64,000 bases of DNA from Aldehydirespirator sp965220645 (GCA_965220645.1 OZ244836.1:2294001-2358000); one strand, 5' to 3'; positions 20,274 through 28,233 are shown, counted from the first letter of the stretch. Numbers and translations are program-made. Notes: generated from the sequence alone by a model not told the origin.

Positions 20274-20279
20274 TATAGT
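20274..20279 (+). promoter_or_regulatory. Probable -10 element of the HU gene
   Basis: TATAGT in otherwise GC-rich sequence lies 53 bases before the HU start codon, predicting a leader of about 45 bases that ends in the AAAGGAG ribosome-binding site. No convincing -35 element is seen at the expected distance. Confidence 0.4.
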
Positions 20280-20332
20280 CGCGGGCCGCATTGGGTACGG
20301 CGGTTGGCGCCGTCATCGCAAAGGAGCAATCA

Positions 20333-20608
20333 ATGAACAAGCGTGATGTCGTCGCGGCCGTGGCTCTCCGAGCCGGCATGTCCCAGGCAGATGCCTCCAA
20401 GTGCATCGACGCACTCCTGGAACTCGCCTGCGACGAGTTGGCCGCCGGCGGCGAGATCAACCTGACCGGCTACCTGAAGATCTCGACGGTGCAGCGCGCC
20501 GCCCGCACGGGCCGCAACCCGCAGACCGGCGAGGCCGTGGCCGTCCCGGCGTCGACCGGTGTGAAGATCCAGGCAGGCGCCAGGCTCAAGTCCGCGGCCA
20601 AGGGCTGA
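20333..20608 (+). CDS. hup: HU-family DNA-binding protein
   Basis: This is a 91-residue nucleoid protein that bends and wraps DNA as a dimer. The start is fixed by AAAGGAG seven bases upstream of the ATG at 20333. MNKRDVVAAVALRAGMSQADASKCIDALLE is the helical dimerisation part, and GRNPQTGEAVAVPASTGVKIQAG is the beta-arm with the canonical RNPQTGE. Unlike mycobacterial HupB it has no long lysine/alanine-rich tail; it ends in RLKSAAKG. It is transcribed alone or with fabZ, which begins 27 bases downstream. Confidence 0.95.
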   Translation: MNKRDVVAAVALRAGMSQADASKCIDALLELACDELAAGGEINLTGYLKISTVQRAARTGRNPQTGEAVAVPASTGVKIQAGARLKSAAKG

Positions 20609-20635
20609 ACCGGCCCGCCGCCACGGCCGCAGCCG

Positions 20636-21061
20636 GTGAGCCTGCCTCGACCAGAAGAGGTAATCCCGCACCGCCACCCGTTCCTGTTCGTTGACGAGGT
20701 CACCGAGCTGGTTCCGGGTGAGCGGGTGCGCGGGCGCTGGCACCTGCGAGGCGACGAGCCGTTCTTCGAGGGTCACTTCCCGGGCCTGCCCACAGTGCCC
20801 GGGGTGCTGATGTGCGAGGCGATCGCACAGCTCGGGGCGGTGGCTCTGCTCGCCGACGAGCGCTACGCCGGGCGGCTGCCGCTGTTCGGAGGGCTCGACC
20901 GGGCCCGGTTCAGGCGGCAGGTCCGTCCCGGCGACACCCTCGAGCTCGAAGTGGAGATGACCCGCCTGTCGAGCCGGGCGGGACGGGGCTCGGGGCGGGC
21001 GCTGCTGGACGGCAAGGTCGCCGCGGAGTGCGACCTGATGTTCGTGATCGCCGACGCCTGA
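20636..21061 (+). CDS. fabZ: 3-hydroxyacyl-ACP dehydratase
   Basis: FabZ dehydrates 3-hydroxyacyl-ACP in the FAS-II elongation cycle. The 141-residue hot-dog protein has a GTG start. The catalytic pair is H47 in FEGHFPG and E61 in VLMCEAIAQLG, both in the family's positions, and PHRHPFLFVDEV is the typical N-terminus. It faces the fabD-fabH-fabG-acpP-fabF set on the other strand. Its TGA (21059-21061) directly abuts the fabF stop, leaving no room for a terminator between the convergent genes. It may be co-transcribed with HU. Confidence 0.93.
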   Translation: MSLPRPEEVIPHRHPFLFVDEVTELVPGERVRGRWHLRGDEPFFEGHFPGLPTVPGVLMCEAIAQLGAVALLADERYAGRLPLFGGLDRARFRRQVRPGDTLELEVEMTRLSSRAGRGSGRALLDGKVAAECDLMFVIADA

Positions 21062-22249
21062 TTAGGCGGCTGGTGCCATCACCAGCGTGCCGTTGTGGCC
21101 GCCGAAGCCGAAGGAGTTGGAGATCGACACGCCGGGCTCCCAAGCAGCCGGGTCGCCGATCACAACCTGGATCGGGGGCAGCTCGGGATCGAGCACGCTG
21201 AGACCGGCCGTGGGCGGGACGAGCTGCTTCTGCATGGACAGCACCACCGCCACCGCCTCCAGGGCACCGGCTGCTCCCAGAGCGTGGCCGGTGACTCCCT
21301 TGGTGGAGGTCACCAGCGGACCGGGCGACGTTCCGAACACCTTCGACAGGGCTTCCGCCTCGGCCGCGTCGTTGAGACCGGTGGACGTGCCGTGCGCATT
21401 TACGTGGACCACATCGGCCGGGCGTATGCCCGCGTCGTCCAGCGCGAGCTGCATGCAGTGCACCGCGCCGCTGCCGCCCGGCGACGGAGCGGTGATGTGG
21501 TGAGCGTCGGCGGTAGACGCCGAGCCGAGCACCTCGGCCAGGACCTGCGCCCCCCGCGCACGGGCGATGTCCCAGTCCTCCAGGACCAGCACGGCGGCGC
21601 CCTCGGCCATGACGAACCCATCTCGCTCCGCGTCGAACGGGCGGCTGACACCGCTGGATGACAGCGCCGTCATGTTGGTGAATCCGGCCACCGCAGCCGG
21701 AGTGAACGGAGCCTCGGTGCCCCCGGCCAGCACCGCGTCGCAGCGGCCGTCGGCGATGAGGCGGGCCGCGTTGCCTACGGCGTGGGTCCCGGCCGCGCAT
21801 GCGGTGACCACGTTCTCGGACGGACCCATCCAGCCGTAGCGCATCGACAGGGTCGCGCCCCCGGCATTGGCCATCATCATCGGCACCAGGAACGGCGATA
21901 CCCGGCGGGCCCCCTTCTCGTGGAGCACGCCGATCTGGTGCTCCAGCGTGGTGATCCCGCCGACACCGGTCCCGATCATGGCGCCGCAGCGGGTGGGGTC
22001 AGCCTCGATGTCGCCGGCCTGGGCCAGGGCCTGATCTGCGGCCGCCACCAGGAACTGCGTGTTGGGGTCGGACCGGCGAGCCTCTTTCGGGCTCTCGAAA
22101 TGGTCGTTGGGGTCGAAGTCGGTGACGCGGCGATCGCCCACGGGCGCGGGACTGCACAGCCCCTCGAAATACGCCTCCGTGCCGATTCCGGCCGCCGACA
22201 CTACGCCGAGGCCGGTGACCGCCACCCGCCTGCGCTCGGGCCTGCTCAT
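21062..22249 (-). CDS. fabF: 3-oxoacyl-ACP synthase II
   Basis: FabF is the condensing enzyme that elongates acyl-ACP with malonyl-ACP. The 395-residue protein has the catalytic triad C151 (VVTACAAGTHAVG), H286 (VNAHGTST) and H322 (VTGHALGAAG), plus the SNSFGFGGHN end. It is somewhat shorter than the 410-residue norm, with no block missing. It is the last gene of the fabD-fabH-fabG-acpP-fabF run, beginning 33 bases after acpP. Its stop codon abuts that of the convergent fabZ, so transcripts from the two strands must overlap or end inside the neighbour's coding sequence. Confidence 0.95.
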   Translation of the reverse strand: MSRPERRRVAVTGLGVVSAAGIGTEAYFEGLCSPAPVGDRRVTDFDPNDHFESPKEARRSDPNTQFLVAAADQALAQAGDIEADPTRCGAMIGTGVGGITTLEHQIGVLHEKGARRVSPFLVPMMMANAGGATLSMRYGWMGPSENVVTACAAGTHAVGNAARLIADGRCDAVLAGGTEAPFTPAAVAGFTNMTALSSSGVSRPFDAERDGFVMAEGAAVLVLEDWDIARARGAQVLAEVLGSASTADAHHITAPSPGGSGAVHCMQLALDDAGIRPADVVHVNAHGTSTGLNDAAEAEALSKVFGTSPGPLVTSTKGVTGHALGAAGALEAVAVVLSMQKQLVPPTAGLSVLDPELPPIQVVIGDPAAWEPGVSISNSFGFGGHNGTLVMAPAA

Positions 22250-22282
22250 CAGAGCTCGGACCTAGTCAAGCCTGAAACCCGA

Positions 22283-22519
22283 TCAGAGCTTTGAGGTGAC
22301 CAGCTCGAACGCTTCGGCAACGGTGGTAACGCCTTCGAGCTCTTCCTCGTCGACGTTGACGTCGAACTCTTCCTCAAGGGCCATCACAAGCTCGACGATG
22401 TCGAGGCTGTCGGCGTCGAGGTCGTCGGCGAAGTTCGCCTCCGGCACCACGTCAGCCTCCTCGACCGACAGCACTTCCACGGTGCACTGCCTGAAGCGCT
22501 CGAAGTTCTCGTCACTCAC
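22283..22519 (-). CDS. acpP: Acyl carrier protein
   Basis: This 78-residue acidic carrier starts at a GTG behind GGAAGGACGGAG. The phosphopantetheine attachment serine is S38 in DDLDADSLDIVELVMALEEEF, the canonical motif. The N-terminal third (SDENFERFRQCTVEVLSVEE) is longer and less typical than in E. coli ACP, but helix II and the acidic face are intact. Its place between fabG and fabF is the common FAS-II arrangement, so it is the primary carrier for fatty-acid synthesis rather than one for a secondary pathway. Confidence 0.95.
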   Translation of the reverse strand: MSDENFERFRQCTVEVLSVEEADVVPEANFADDLDADSLDIVELVMALEEEFDVNVDEEELEGVTTVAEAFELVTSKL

Positions 22520-22584
22520 GGCTCCGTCCTTCCATTCGTAGCTTGCTGTGAGGATTCCGTGCGGGCTCGTTCTCCCGCGGCGCC

Positions 22585-23331
22585 TCAGCCCATCGAGAGG
22601 CCGCCGTCTACCGCAAGAACGATACCGGTGACGTAGCTCGCGTCCTCCGAAGCCAGGAACTCGACCGCGGCCGCGATCTCGTCGGGCTCGCCCACCCGGC
22701 CGAGCGGCACGCGATCGGTGATGGCGCCGAGTTGGTCGTCGTTGAGGGCGGCGAGCATGTCGGTCCCGACGGCGCCGGGGGCGATCACGTTGACGGTCAC
22801 CTTGCGGGAGGCGAACTCCTTGGCCAGCGACCGGGCCAGGCCGATCAGTCCGGCCTTGGAGGCCGAGTAGTTGGCCTGGCCGGGCTGGCCGCCGATACCC
22901 GACACCGACGAGATGAAGACGATGCGTCCCCAGCGGGCCCGCACCATGGCCCTCACCGCCTGCTTGGCCACCCGGAAGCTGCCGCCGAGGTTGGCGTCGA
23001 TCACTGCCGCGAAGTCCTCCTCGGACATCCGCAGCACGAGCCCGTCCCGGGTGATTCCAGCATTGCAGACCACGATCTCGGGCGCTCCGAGCCGCTCAGT
23101 CGTCTCGGCCAGGGCGGCAGTGACCGACTCGGGGTCGGTCACGTCGCAGCGGACGCATGTCAGGTTGTGAGCGTCGGCGTCCGCAGGCGGCTCGCTGCGG
23201 TAGGTGACGGCAACACGGTGCCCGGCCCGGTTTAGCCGGCGAGCGATAGCCAATCCGATGCCGCGGTTGCCGCCGGTTACCAGCGCCACCCGCGAGGCGG
23301 GTCCGTCGCCGCCGTCCCCCTCGTCGCTCAC
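22585..23331 (-). CDS. fabG: 3-oxoacyl-ACP reductase
   Basis: This NADPH-dependent short-chain dehydrogenase has 248 residues. The Rossmann motif is TGGNRGIGLAIA (19-30), CNAGI follows at 89-93, the catalytic serine lies at 141-142, and Y155 and K159 are in NYSASKAG. The loop NVIAPGAVGTDM and the ending VDGGLSMG are typical. It reduces 3-oxoacyl-ACP in the cycle served by FabF, FabH and FabZ. The stop of fabH lies 10 bases upstream of this start on the same strand, so the operon is tightly packed here. The first dozen residues (SDEGDGGDGPA) are an unusual acidic extension. Confidence 0.95.
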   Translation of the reverse strand: MSDEGDGGDGPASRVALVTGGNRGIGLAIARRLNRAGHRVAVTYRSEPPADADAHNLTCVRCDVTDPESVTAALAETTERLGAPEIVVCNAGITRDGLVLRMSEEDFAAVIDANLGGSFRVAKQAVRAMVRARWGRIVFISSVSGIGGQPGQANYSASKAGLIGLARSLAKEFASRKVTVNVIAPGAVGTDMLAALNDDQLGAITDRVPLGRVGEPDEIAAAVEFLASEDASYVTGIVLAVDGGLSMG

Positions 23332-23341
23332 GGGGTGCGCC

Positions 23342-24262
23342 TCACCACCGGACCACGGTGGACGCCCAGGTCATGCCGGCGCCGAAGCCGGTCATCACCA
23401 CGATCGCGCCGGGAAACAGAGCGCCGTCGGCGTGGGCCTTGGCCATCGAGAGGGGGATCGTGGCCGCGCAGTTGTTGCCGGTGTGGTCGATGACATTGTG
23501 ACTCTTGGCGAAGTCGATGCCGCTGCGCTTGCAGATGGCTTCGATGATCCTGATGTTGGCCTGGTGGGGGAGCAGCACGTCAACCTCTTCGGGGGTCAGC
23601 CCGGCCCGATCGAGCGCGGTCAGCACCGAGTCGGACACGGCCCTGACTGCCACCTTGAATACCTCGCGGCCCTCCATTGTGATAGTCGAGTCGTGGTCGC
23701 CCATCAGCAGCCTGCGGTGGTTGCCGTCTGCGCCCAAGTCCCACCCCAGCAGCGTGGGGTAGTCGGTGCGTTCGAGGACCACGGCCCCGCCACCGTCGGA
23801 GAAGAGGATCGCCGTGCCCCTGTCGGTCCAGTCGGTGAGGGGCGAGAGCGCGTCGGCGCCGATGAGCAGTACCCGCTTGGGACCGCTCTGAGCCTCGATC
23901 ATGGCGTTGGCGGCAACGAAACCGTAGGTGAAGCCGGCGCAGGCCGCGTTGAGGTCGAACGCGCCGCAATCGAGTCCCAACTCGGCGTGGATGACCGCCG
24001 AAGTCCCCGGCACCCGCTGATCGGGGGTGGTAGTGGCCAGAATCATTAGATCGATGTCGGCGGACTCCAGGCCGGCCATGTCCATGGCGGCCCGGCCGGA
24101 CTCGATGCCCATGGTGGAGGTGGGCAGGCCAATCCGGCGCTCTCGGATCCCGGTGCGTTCCCGGATCCACTCGTCGGTGGTGTCCATCATCGCGGCCAGG
24201 TCGTCGTTGGTGAGGACCTTCTCAGGAAGCGATGTTCCGATGCCTATGACTGTTGCGCCCAT
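23342..24262 (-). CDS. fabH: 3-oxoacyl-ACP synthase III
   Basis: FabH starts fatty-acid synthesis by condensing an acyl-CoA with malonyl-ACP. The ATG at 24262 (MGATVIGIGTSLPEKVL) is preferred over the adjacent TTG because GGGGGT sits just upstream; this gives 306 residues, slightly short of the family norm. The triad is C108 (DLNAACAGFTYGF), H233 (LLPHQANIRI) and N263 (DHTGNNCAATIP). It lies between fabD and fabG in the FAS-II run. Primer preference (acetyl or branched-chain) cannot be read from the sequence. Confidence 0.95.
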   Translation of the reverse strand: MGATVIGIGTSLPEKVLTNDDLAAMMDTTDEWIRERTGIRERRIGLPTSTMGIESGRAAMDMAGLESADIDLMILATTTPDQRVPGTSAVIHAELGLDCGAFDLNAACAGFTYGFVAANAMIEAQSGPKRVLLIGADALSPLTDWTDRGTAILFSDGGGAVVLERTDYPTLLGWDLGADGNHRRLLMGDHDSTITMEGREVFKVAVRAVSDSVLTALDRAGLTPEEVDVLLPHQANIRIIEAICKRSGIDFAKSHNVIDHTGNNCAATIPLSMAKAHADGALFPGAIVVMTGFGAGMTWASTVVRW

Positions 24263-24295
24263 CAAGACCCCCGTGCGGAACTCCTAGTAACCCGA

Positions 24296-25471
24296 TCAGT
24301 GCGTTCTCAGCCAGGCGATCGGCTGGCTGGCTGTGACCCGTTCGCCCTCCAGCGCGAGAATCCCCATGAGCTCTCCTGCGAAGGGGCTGCGGACGGCGTG
24401 GTCGCCAACCTGGCCGATCAGATGACCGACGCCGACCGGCGCGCCGGCCGCGATGCCCTCGCCCGCCTGGAAGACGCCGTTGGCCGGGCTGACCACGAGC
24501 CGCTCGGTGGCGAACAGGTGCTCGCCCTCGAGGGCGGCGGAGGAGCGGGCCGGTGTGGCGGCCAGCGCCTCGAGCAGGCTGTCGAGGTCCTCGGGGACGG
24601 CCACCGACAGGGGCCGGGTGCCCTTGAGGGTGCGCTTGACGAGGCGTCCCAGGACCTCTCCCGGTCCCAGTTCCACGAAGGTGGCGAAGCCCGCGTCGCT
24701 GAGGGTCGACAGCGTATGGCGCCATCTGACGGGGCTGGTGAGCTGGGCCTTGAGCAGGTCGGGCCAGTCGCCACCTCGGCCGTGGGAGGCCCCGTCGACG
24801 TTGGCCACCACCGTCCCCTGCGGGTCGCGGAACTCGATGCGGTCGATGGCCTTGGCGAGCCGGTCCCGGGCCGGAGCCATGAACGGTGTGTGGAACGCCC
24901 CGCCCACCTGCAGCAGCATGGCGCGCTTGGCGCCCAGCTCGCGGGCGATCGACGCGGCCACCTCGATGGCTTCGGGCGTGCCCGCGATCACGGCCTGGCC
25001 GGGGGCGTTGTGGTTGGCCAGCCACACCTCGCCGGGGGCCCGGCTGCAGGCGATCTGCACATCGTCGTCGTCGAGGCCGAGGATGGCTGCCATCGTTCCC
25101 TCGCGCTCGTCGGCCGCGGCCTGCATGGCGTTGCCCCGCTCGGCCACCAGCGCCGCGGCGTCGCCGAAGTCGAGCACGCCCGACGCGGTCAGCGCCGAGT
25201 ACTCGCCCAGGCTGTGCCCGGCGTGGCCGGCGGCCTCGGTTCCGAGCCGGGTGACCGCGTCGAGCACCACCATGGACATGACGAACGTGGCGAGCTGGCT
25301 GTTGCGGGTCTCGGTCAGCTCCTCGGCGTCGGCGGTGAGCAGCAGGCGAGCGACATTGCGGTCGGTTACCTCGGACGCCTCCGTCACCAGCTCCCAGGAG
25401 GGATGGTCGACCCAGGCCTCGCCCATGCCGGGCTGCTGCGAGCCTTGGCCCGGATACATGAAGACGATCAT
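24296..25471 (-). CDS. fabD: Malonyl-CoA:ACP transacylase fused to a biotinyl/lipoyl-like domain
   Basis: Residues 1-300 are a complete FabD: MYPGQGSQQPGMGEAW, the nucleophile S87 in GHSLGEYSAL, and the catalytic H194 in GGAFHTPFM. It charges ACP with malonate. Beyond it, residues about 325-390 form two similar halves (VVSPANGVFQAG...PVGVGHLIGQV and AVRSPFAGELMGILALEG...ASQPIAWL), the pattern of a biotinyl/lipoyl barrel-sandwich hybrid domain. The lysine that would carry the cofactor is absent, with QVGDHAV where EAMKM would be. FabD is normally about 310 residues, so this tail is a real addition. It heads the fab run; GAGGGAGA precedes the ATG. Confidence 0.92.
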   Translation of the reverse strand: MIVFMYPGQGSQQPGMGEAWVDHPSWELVTEASEVTDRNVARLLLTADAEELTETRNSQLATFVMSMVVLDAVTRLGTEAAGHAGHSLGEYSALTASGVLDFGDAAALVAERGNAMQAAADEREGTMAAILGLDDDDVQIACSRAPGEVWLANHNAPGQAVIAGTPEAIEVAASIARELGAKRAMLLQVGGAFHTPFMAPARDRLAKAIDRIEFRDPQGTVVANVDGASHGRGGDWPDLLKAQLTSPVRWRHTLSTLSDAGFATFVELGPGEVLGRLVKRTLKGTRPLSVAVPEDLDSLLEALAATPARSSAALEGEHLFATERLVVSPANGVFQAGEGIAAGAPVGVGHLIGQVGDHAVRSPFAGELMGILALEGERVTASQPIAWLRTH

Positions 25472-25705
25472 CGGTGGATCTCCCTCAACGCGATGCTGGA
25501 CCCGCCGATGCTCTGGGCCGGTTCATGTTCAGACTCCCTGTGACCCGTCGGCGTTTCACAGCAGTTGCTCATGGCGGTTCCATTCGCTCCCTCGGCCTGC
25601 GACGCCCGTTGGGCGCAGACTCCCCAGGCTAGACGCGACGCTGCAGTGTGCGGCTGCTCGGGCCCCCGGCCCCCGGATGCGCAGCCGGTAGGCTCGCGGC
25701 TTCCA

Positions 25706-25789
25706 GCCCGGATGGCGGAATTGGCAGACGCAGCGGACTCAAAATCCGCCGCCCGCGAGGGTGTGAGGGTTCGAATCCCTCTCCGGGCA
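25706..25789 (+). tRNA. tRNA-Leu (anticodon CAA)
   Basis: The gene is an 84-nt class II tRNA. The acceptor arms GCCCGGA (25706-25712) and TCCGGGC (25782-25788) pair fully, with discriminator A at 25789. The anticodon stem GCGGA/TCCGC encloses the loop CTCAAAA, giving anticodon CAA for UUG codons. A long variable arm and the T-arm GAGGGTTCGAATCCCTC are present. The 3' CCA is not encoded. The antisense ligB reading frame runs into its 3' half, and accessory genes begin directly after it. Confidence 0.96.
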
Positions 25790-26638
25790 CTCCTCCAGGA
25801 TCAGCTGGCCGACCGCGGTGTTGCTGGCGGGCACGTGGTAGAGGCGGTGGACCTCGGTGGGTGCGCCGCCGCCGGCGAGATCGGCCATGGCGCCTCGGGC
25901 CACGAGCCACATCACAAGCTCGATCCCCTCGGATCCGGCCTCGCGCACGTACTCCACATGCTCGACCGCGGCCTGGCCCTCGGGATCGTTGATCATCCGC
26001 TCGAGGAACTCGCTGTCCCAGGGCTGGTTGATGAGGCCGGCCCGCGGCCCCTGGAGTTGATGGCTCATTCCACCGGTGCCCCAGACCTGCACGTTCAAAT
26101 CCTCGTCGAAGCTCTCGACCGCGCGGCGGACGGCCTTGCCGAGCTCCAAGCAGCGACGGCCCGACGGGATGGGGTACTGCACGACGTTGACGACCAGCGG
26201 GATGACGGCGCACGGCCATTCGTCGGGCTGCCCGAACATGATCGACAGCGGCACGGTGCAGCCGTGGTCCACAGGCATGCCGTTGACCAGAGTCAGGTCG
26301 AAGTCCTCCCGGATGACCGAGTGCGCGATGTGCGCCGACAGCGCCGGGTGCCCCATGACCGTCGGCACCGGCCGCGCCCCCCAGCCCTCGTCGGCGGGTT
26401 CGTACTGCGCTGACATGCCGAGAGCGAAGGTCGGCACCATCTCGAGGCTGAACGCATTGGCGTGGTCGTTGAACACCAGCACGACGACATCGGGCGTGTT
26501 GGCCGCCATCCATTGACGTGCCGGTTCATAGCCGGCGAAGAGCGGCGCGTAGTAGGGCGTCTCCGTCTTGCCCAGGTCCATGGCCACGCCGATGGCGGGA
26601 ACGTGGCTGGTGTACACGCTTGCGGTGATCCTGGCCAT
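25739..26638 (-). CDS. ligB: Protocatechuate 4,5-dioxygenase beta subunit
   Basis: LigB is the Fe(II) catalytic subunit for meta-cleavage of protocatechuate or gallate. The ATG at 26638 gives MARITASVYTSHVPAIG; H12, H59 in VFNDHANAF and the glutamate in REAGSEGIELVMW are the iron ligands, and GTGGMSHQLQGPRAG holds the catalytic histidine. The family-like sequence ends at about VGQLILEE. The last 16 codons and the stop lie inside the antisense tRNA-Leu gene and simply translate it, so the native 3' end was replaced or lost at that junction. The start is five bases after the ligA stop. Confidence 0.92.
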   Translation of the reverse strand: MARITASVYTSHVPAIGVAMDLGKTETPYYAPLFAGYEPARQWMAANTPDVVVLVFNDHANAFSLEMVPTFALGMSAQYEPADEGWGARPVPTVMGHPALSAHIAHSVIREDFDLTLVNGMPVDHGCTVPLSIMFGQPDEWPCAVIPLVVNVVQYPIPSGRRCLELGKAVRRAVESFDEDLNVQVWGTGGMSHQLQGPRAGLINQPWDSEFLERMINDPEGQAAVEHVEYVREAGSEGIELVMWLVARGAMADLAGGGAPTEVHRLYHVPASNTAVGQLILEECPERDSNPHTLAGGGF

Positions 26639-26643
26639 GGTCG

Positions 26644-27042
26644 TCAGTCCTTGTGCTCCCACTCGTGCAGGTAGCGGTTGCCGTCGGGGGAGCGTCCGCC
26701 GTTGATCATCATCTGCGCGTGGGCTTCAGCATCGTTCTCCGTCATCGAGCTGACGATCTGCACGTAGCTGAGTCCGTCGGTCGCTCCGATCTTGGCCACG
26801 AAGTAGATGTTGCCCCCGAGGTCGATCATGCGGCTGTAGTCCCGGTCGCGCACGGCCTGCTTCTGCTCGTCGGTCATGGGCCACTCGTCGAGGTAAGCGA
26901 TCACGTCGGCCTTGAACCTCTCCCGGTTCTCGGCCCTCATCAGGGACATGGCGAACTGGTTGAGGTGGTACCCCTTGGCCGCCTGGTCGGTGTCGAAGAT
27001 GGTCGTCCCCGGGATGTCGAGGTACGGCTTGTCAAGTGCCAT
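26644..27042 (-). CDS. ligA: Protocatechuate 4,5-dioxygenase alpha subunit
   Basis: This is the small subunit that caps the LigB active site. The ATG at 27042 begins MALDKPYLDIPGTTIFD, followed by KGYHLNQFAMSLMRAENRERFK and DLGGNIYFVAKIGATDG, the LigA signatures; 132 residues is close to the Sphingobium protein (about 139). GGAG lies upstream of the start. It is translated immediately before ligB, in the order ligA-ligB, and is divergent from ligC, so a single intergenic region of 105 bases probably controls all three. The pair should open the protocatechuate ring between carbons 4 and 5. Confidence 0.92.
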   Translation of the reverse strand: MALDKPYLDIPGTTIFDTDQAAKGYHLNQFAMSLMRAENRERFKADVIAYLDEWPMTDEQKQAVRDRDYSRMIDLGGNIYFVAKIGATDGLSYVQIVSSMTENDAEAHAQMMINGGRSPDGNRYLHEWEHKD

Positions 27043-27147
27043 GGTGCTCCGCGTGTTACTTGTAGGGCAGGCCGACGTACCGTTCGGCGAACGACCGCTG
27101 GGCGTGTTCAGAGCATGCCAGATACGGCAGGCAGGGAGTGAGGCGAG

Positions 27148-28107
27148 ATGGTGAAGGTGGCGATGGTCGGTGTGGGGTTCTTCGGGAACAAGCACCTGGA
27201 CGGCCTGGCGTCGATACCCGACGCCGATGTGGTCGCCGTCGTGGACCCGGTGGAGGCGGCAGCCCGCAAGGCCGCCGACGCGCGAGGTATCGAGCGGGTC
27301 GAGACGAGCCTCGACGCCGTGCTGGCCGACGACGGCGTCGACGCGGTCATTCTGGCCACACCCACGCCCGTGCACGCCGAGCAGGCCATCGCCTGCCTGG
27401 AAGCCGGCAAGCACGTCGAGGTCGAGATCCCGCTGTGCGACAACCCGGACGACGGGCGCGCCGTCGTCGAGGCCCAGCAGCGCTCAGGCAAGATCGCGGC
27501 GTGCGGGCACACCCGCCGGTTCAACCCGAGCCATCAGTGGGTGCGCAACCGCATCCGGGCCGGTGAATTCTCGATCCAGCACATGGACGTGCAGACGCTG
27601 TTCTTCCGCCGCACCAACACCAACGCGCTGGGCGAGCCCCGCAGCTGGACCGACCACCTGCTGTGGCACCACGCCGCCCACACCGTCGATCTCTTCCAGT
27701 ACCAGACCGGCAGCCCCGTCGTCGCAGCCCAGGCGATGCAGGGGCCGATCCACCCCGGACTCGGGATCGCCATGGACATGTCGATCCAGCTCCGTACCGC
27801 GGCCGGCCAGTTGTGCACGCTGGCGTTGTCGTTCAACAACGACGGGCCCTTCGGCACGTTCTTCCGCTACATCGGCGACACCGGGACCTACATCGCCCGC
27901 TACGACGATCTCGTCACCGGCAACGACGAGCCCATCGACGTCTCCGGCGTGGATGTCTCGATGAACGGCATCGAGCTCCAGGACCGTGACTTCATCGCCG
28001 CCATCGTCGAGGGCCGGGAGCCGGTGGCCAGCGTGGCCTCAGTGCTGCCCTGCTACGAGGTGCTCCACCAGCTCGAGCAAGGCATCGTTGGCGGCGTCAC
28101 CTCCTGA
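27148..28107 (+). CDS. ligC: 4-carboxy-2-hydroxymuconate-6-semialdehyde dehydrogenase (LigC-like)
   Basis: LigC oxidises the LigAB ring-cleavage product (its hemiacetal) to 2-pyrone-4,6-dicarboxylate with NAD(P). The 319-residue Gfo/Idh/MocA protein begins MVKVAMVGVGFFGNKHL, a Rossmann nucleotide site. It contains EAGKHVEVEIPL, with the catalytic lysine region, and the LigC-like segment NALGEPRSWTDHLLWHHAAHTVDLFQYQTG. GGGAGTGAGG precedes the ATG. No hydrolase, hydratase or aldolase of the later pathway (LigI, LigJ, LigK) is in the window, so the pathway must be completed elsewhere or end at pyrone dicarboxylate. Confidence 0.88.
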   Translation: MVKVAMVGVGFFGNKHLDGLASIPDADVVAVVDPVEAAARKAADARGIERVETSLDAVLADDGVDAVILATPTPVHAEQAIACLEAGKHVEVEIPLCDNPDDGRAVVEAQQRSGKIAACGHTRRFNPSHQWVRNRIRAGEFSIQHMDVQTLFFRRTNTNALGEPRSWTDHLLWHHAAHTVDLFQYQTGSPVVAAQAMQGPIHPGLGIAMDMSIQLRTAAGQLCTLALSFNNDGPFGTFFRYIGDTGTYIARYDDLVTGNDEPIDVSGVDVSMNGIELQDRDFIAAIVEGREPVASVASVLPCYEVLHQLEQGIVGGVTS

Positions 28108-28189
28108 CATGGCGGCGGGGCACCAGACCTCCCCTCGCTGGACCGACAACAACGCTTCCGCTCAAGCGCGCTCCTCTGCCCAGGAGTAA

Positions 28190-28227
28190 ACATCTGCTTG
28201 ACCGTATAACTAGATGTCTGGCAGTAT
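28190..28227 (+). promoter_or_regulatory. Candidate promoter and operator of the transport operon regulator
   Basis: TTGACC (28198-28203) and CAGTAT (28222-28227) are 18 bases apart, and the ATG of the regulator begins six bases after the second, implying a leaderless message. The -35 lies within an inverted repeat, ACATCT (28190-28195) and AGATGT (28212-28217), which could be the autoregulatory operator. The -10 match is weak. Confidence 0.4.
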
Positions 28228-28233
28228 TGAGAC

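Noticed and set aside
27110..27132. Short inverted repeat (TGCC/GGCA) between ligA and ligC as an operator
   Set aside because: Four-base arms are expected by chance in GC-rich DNA, and no regulator gene is adjacent to support it.
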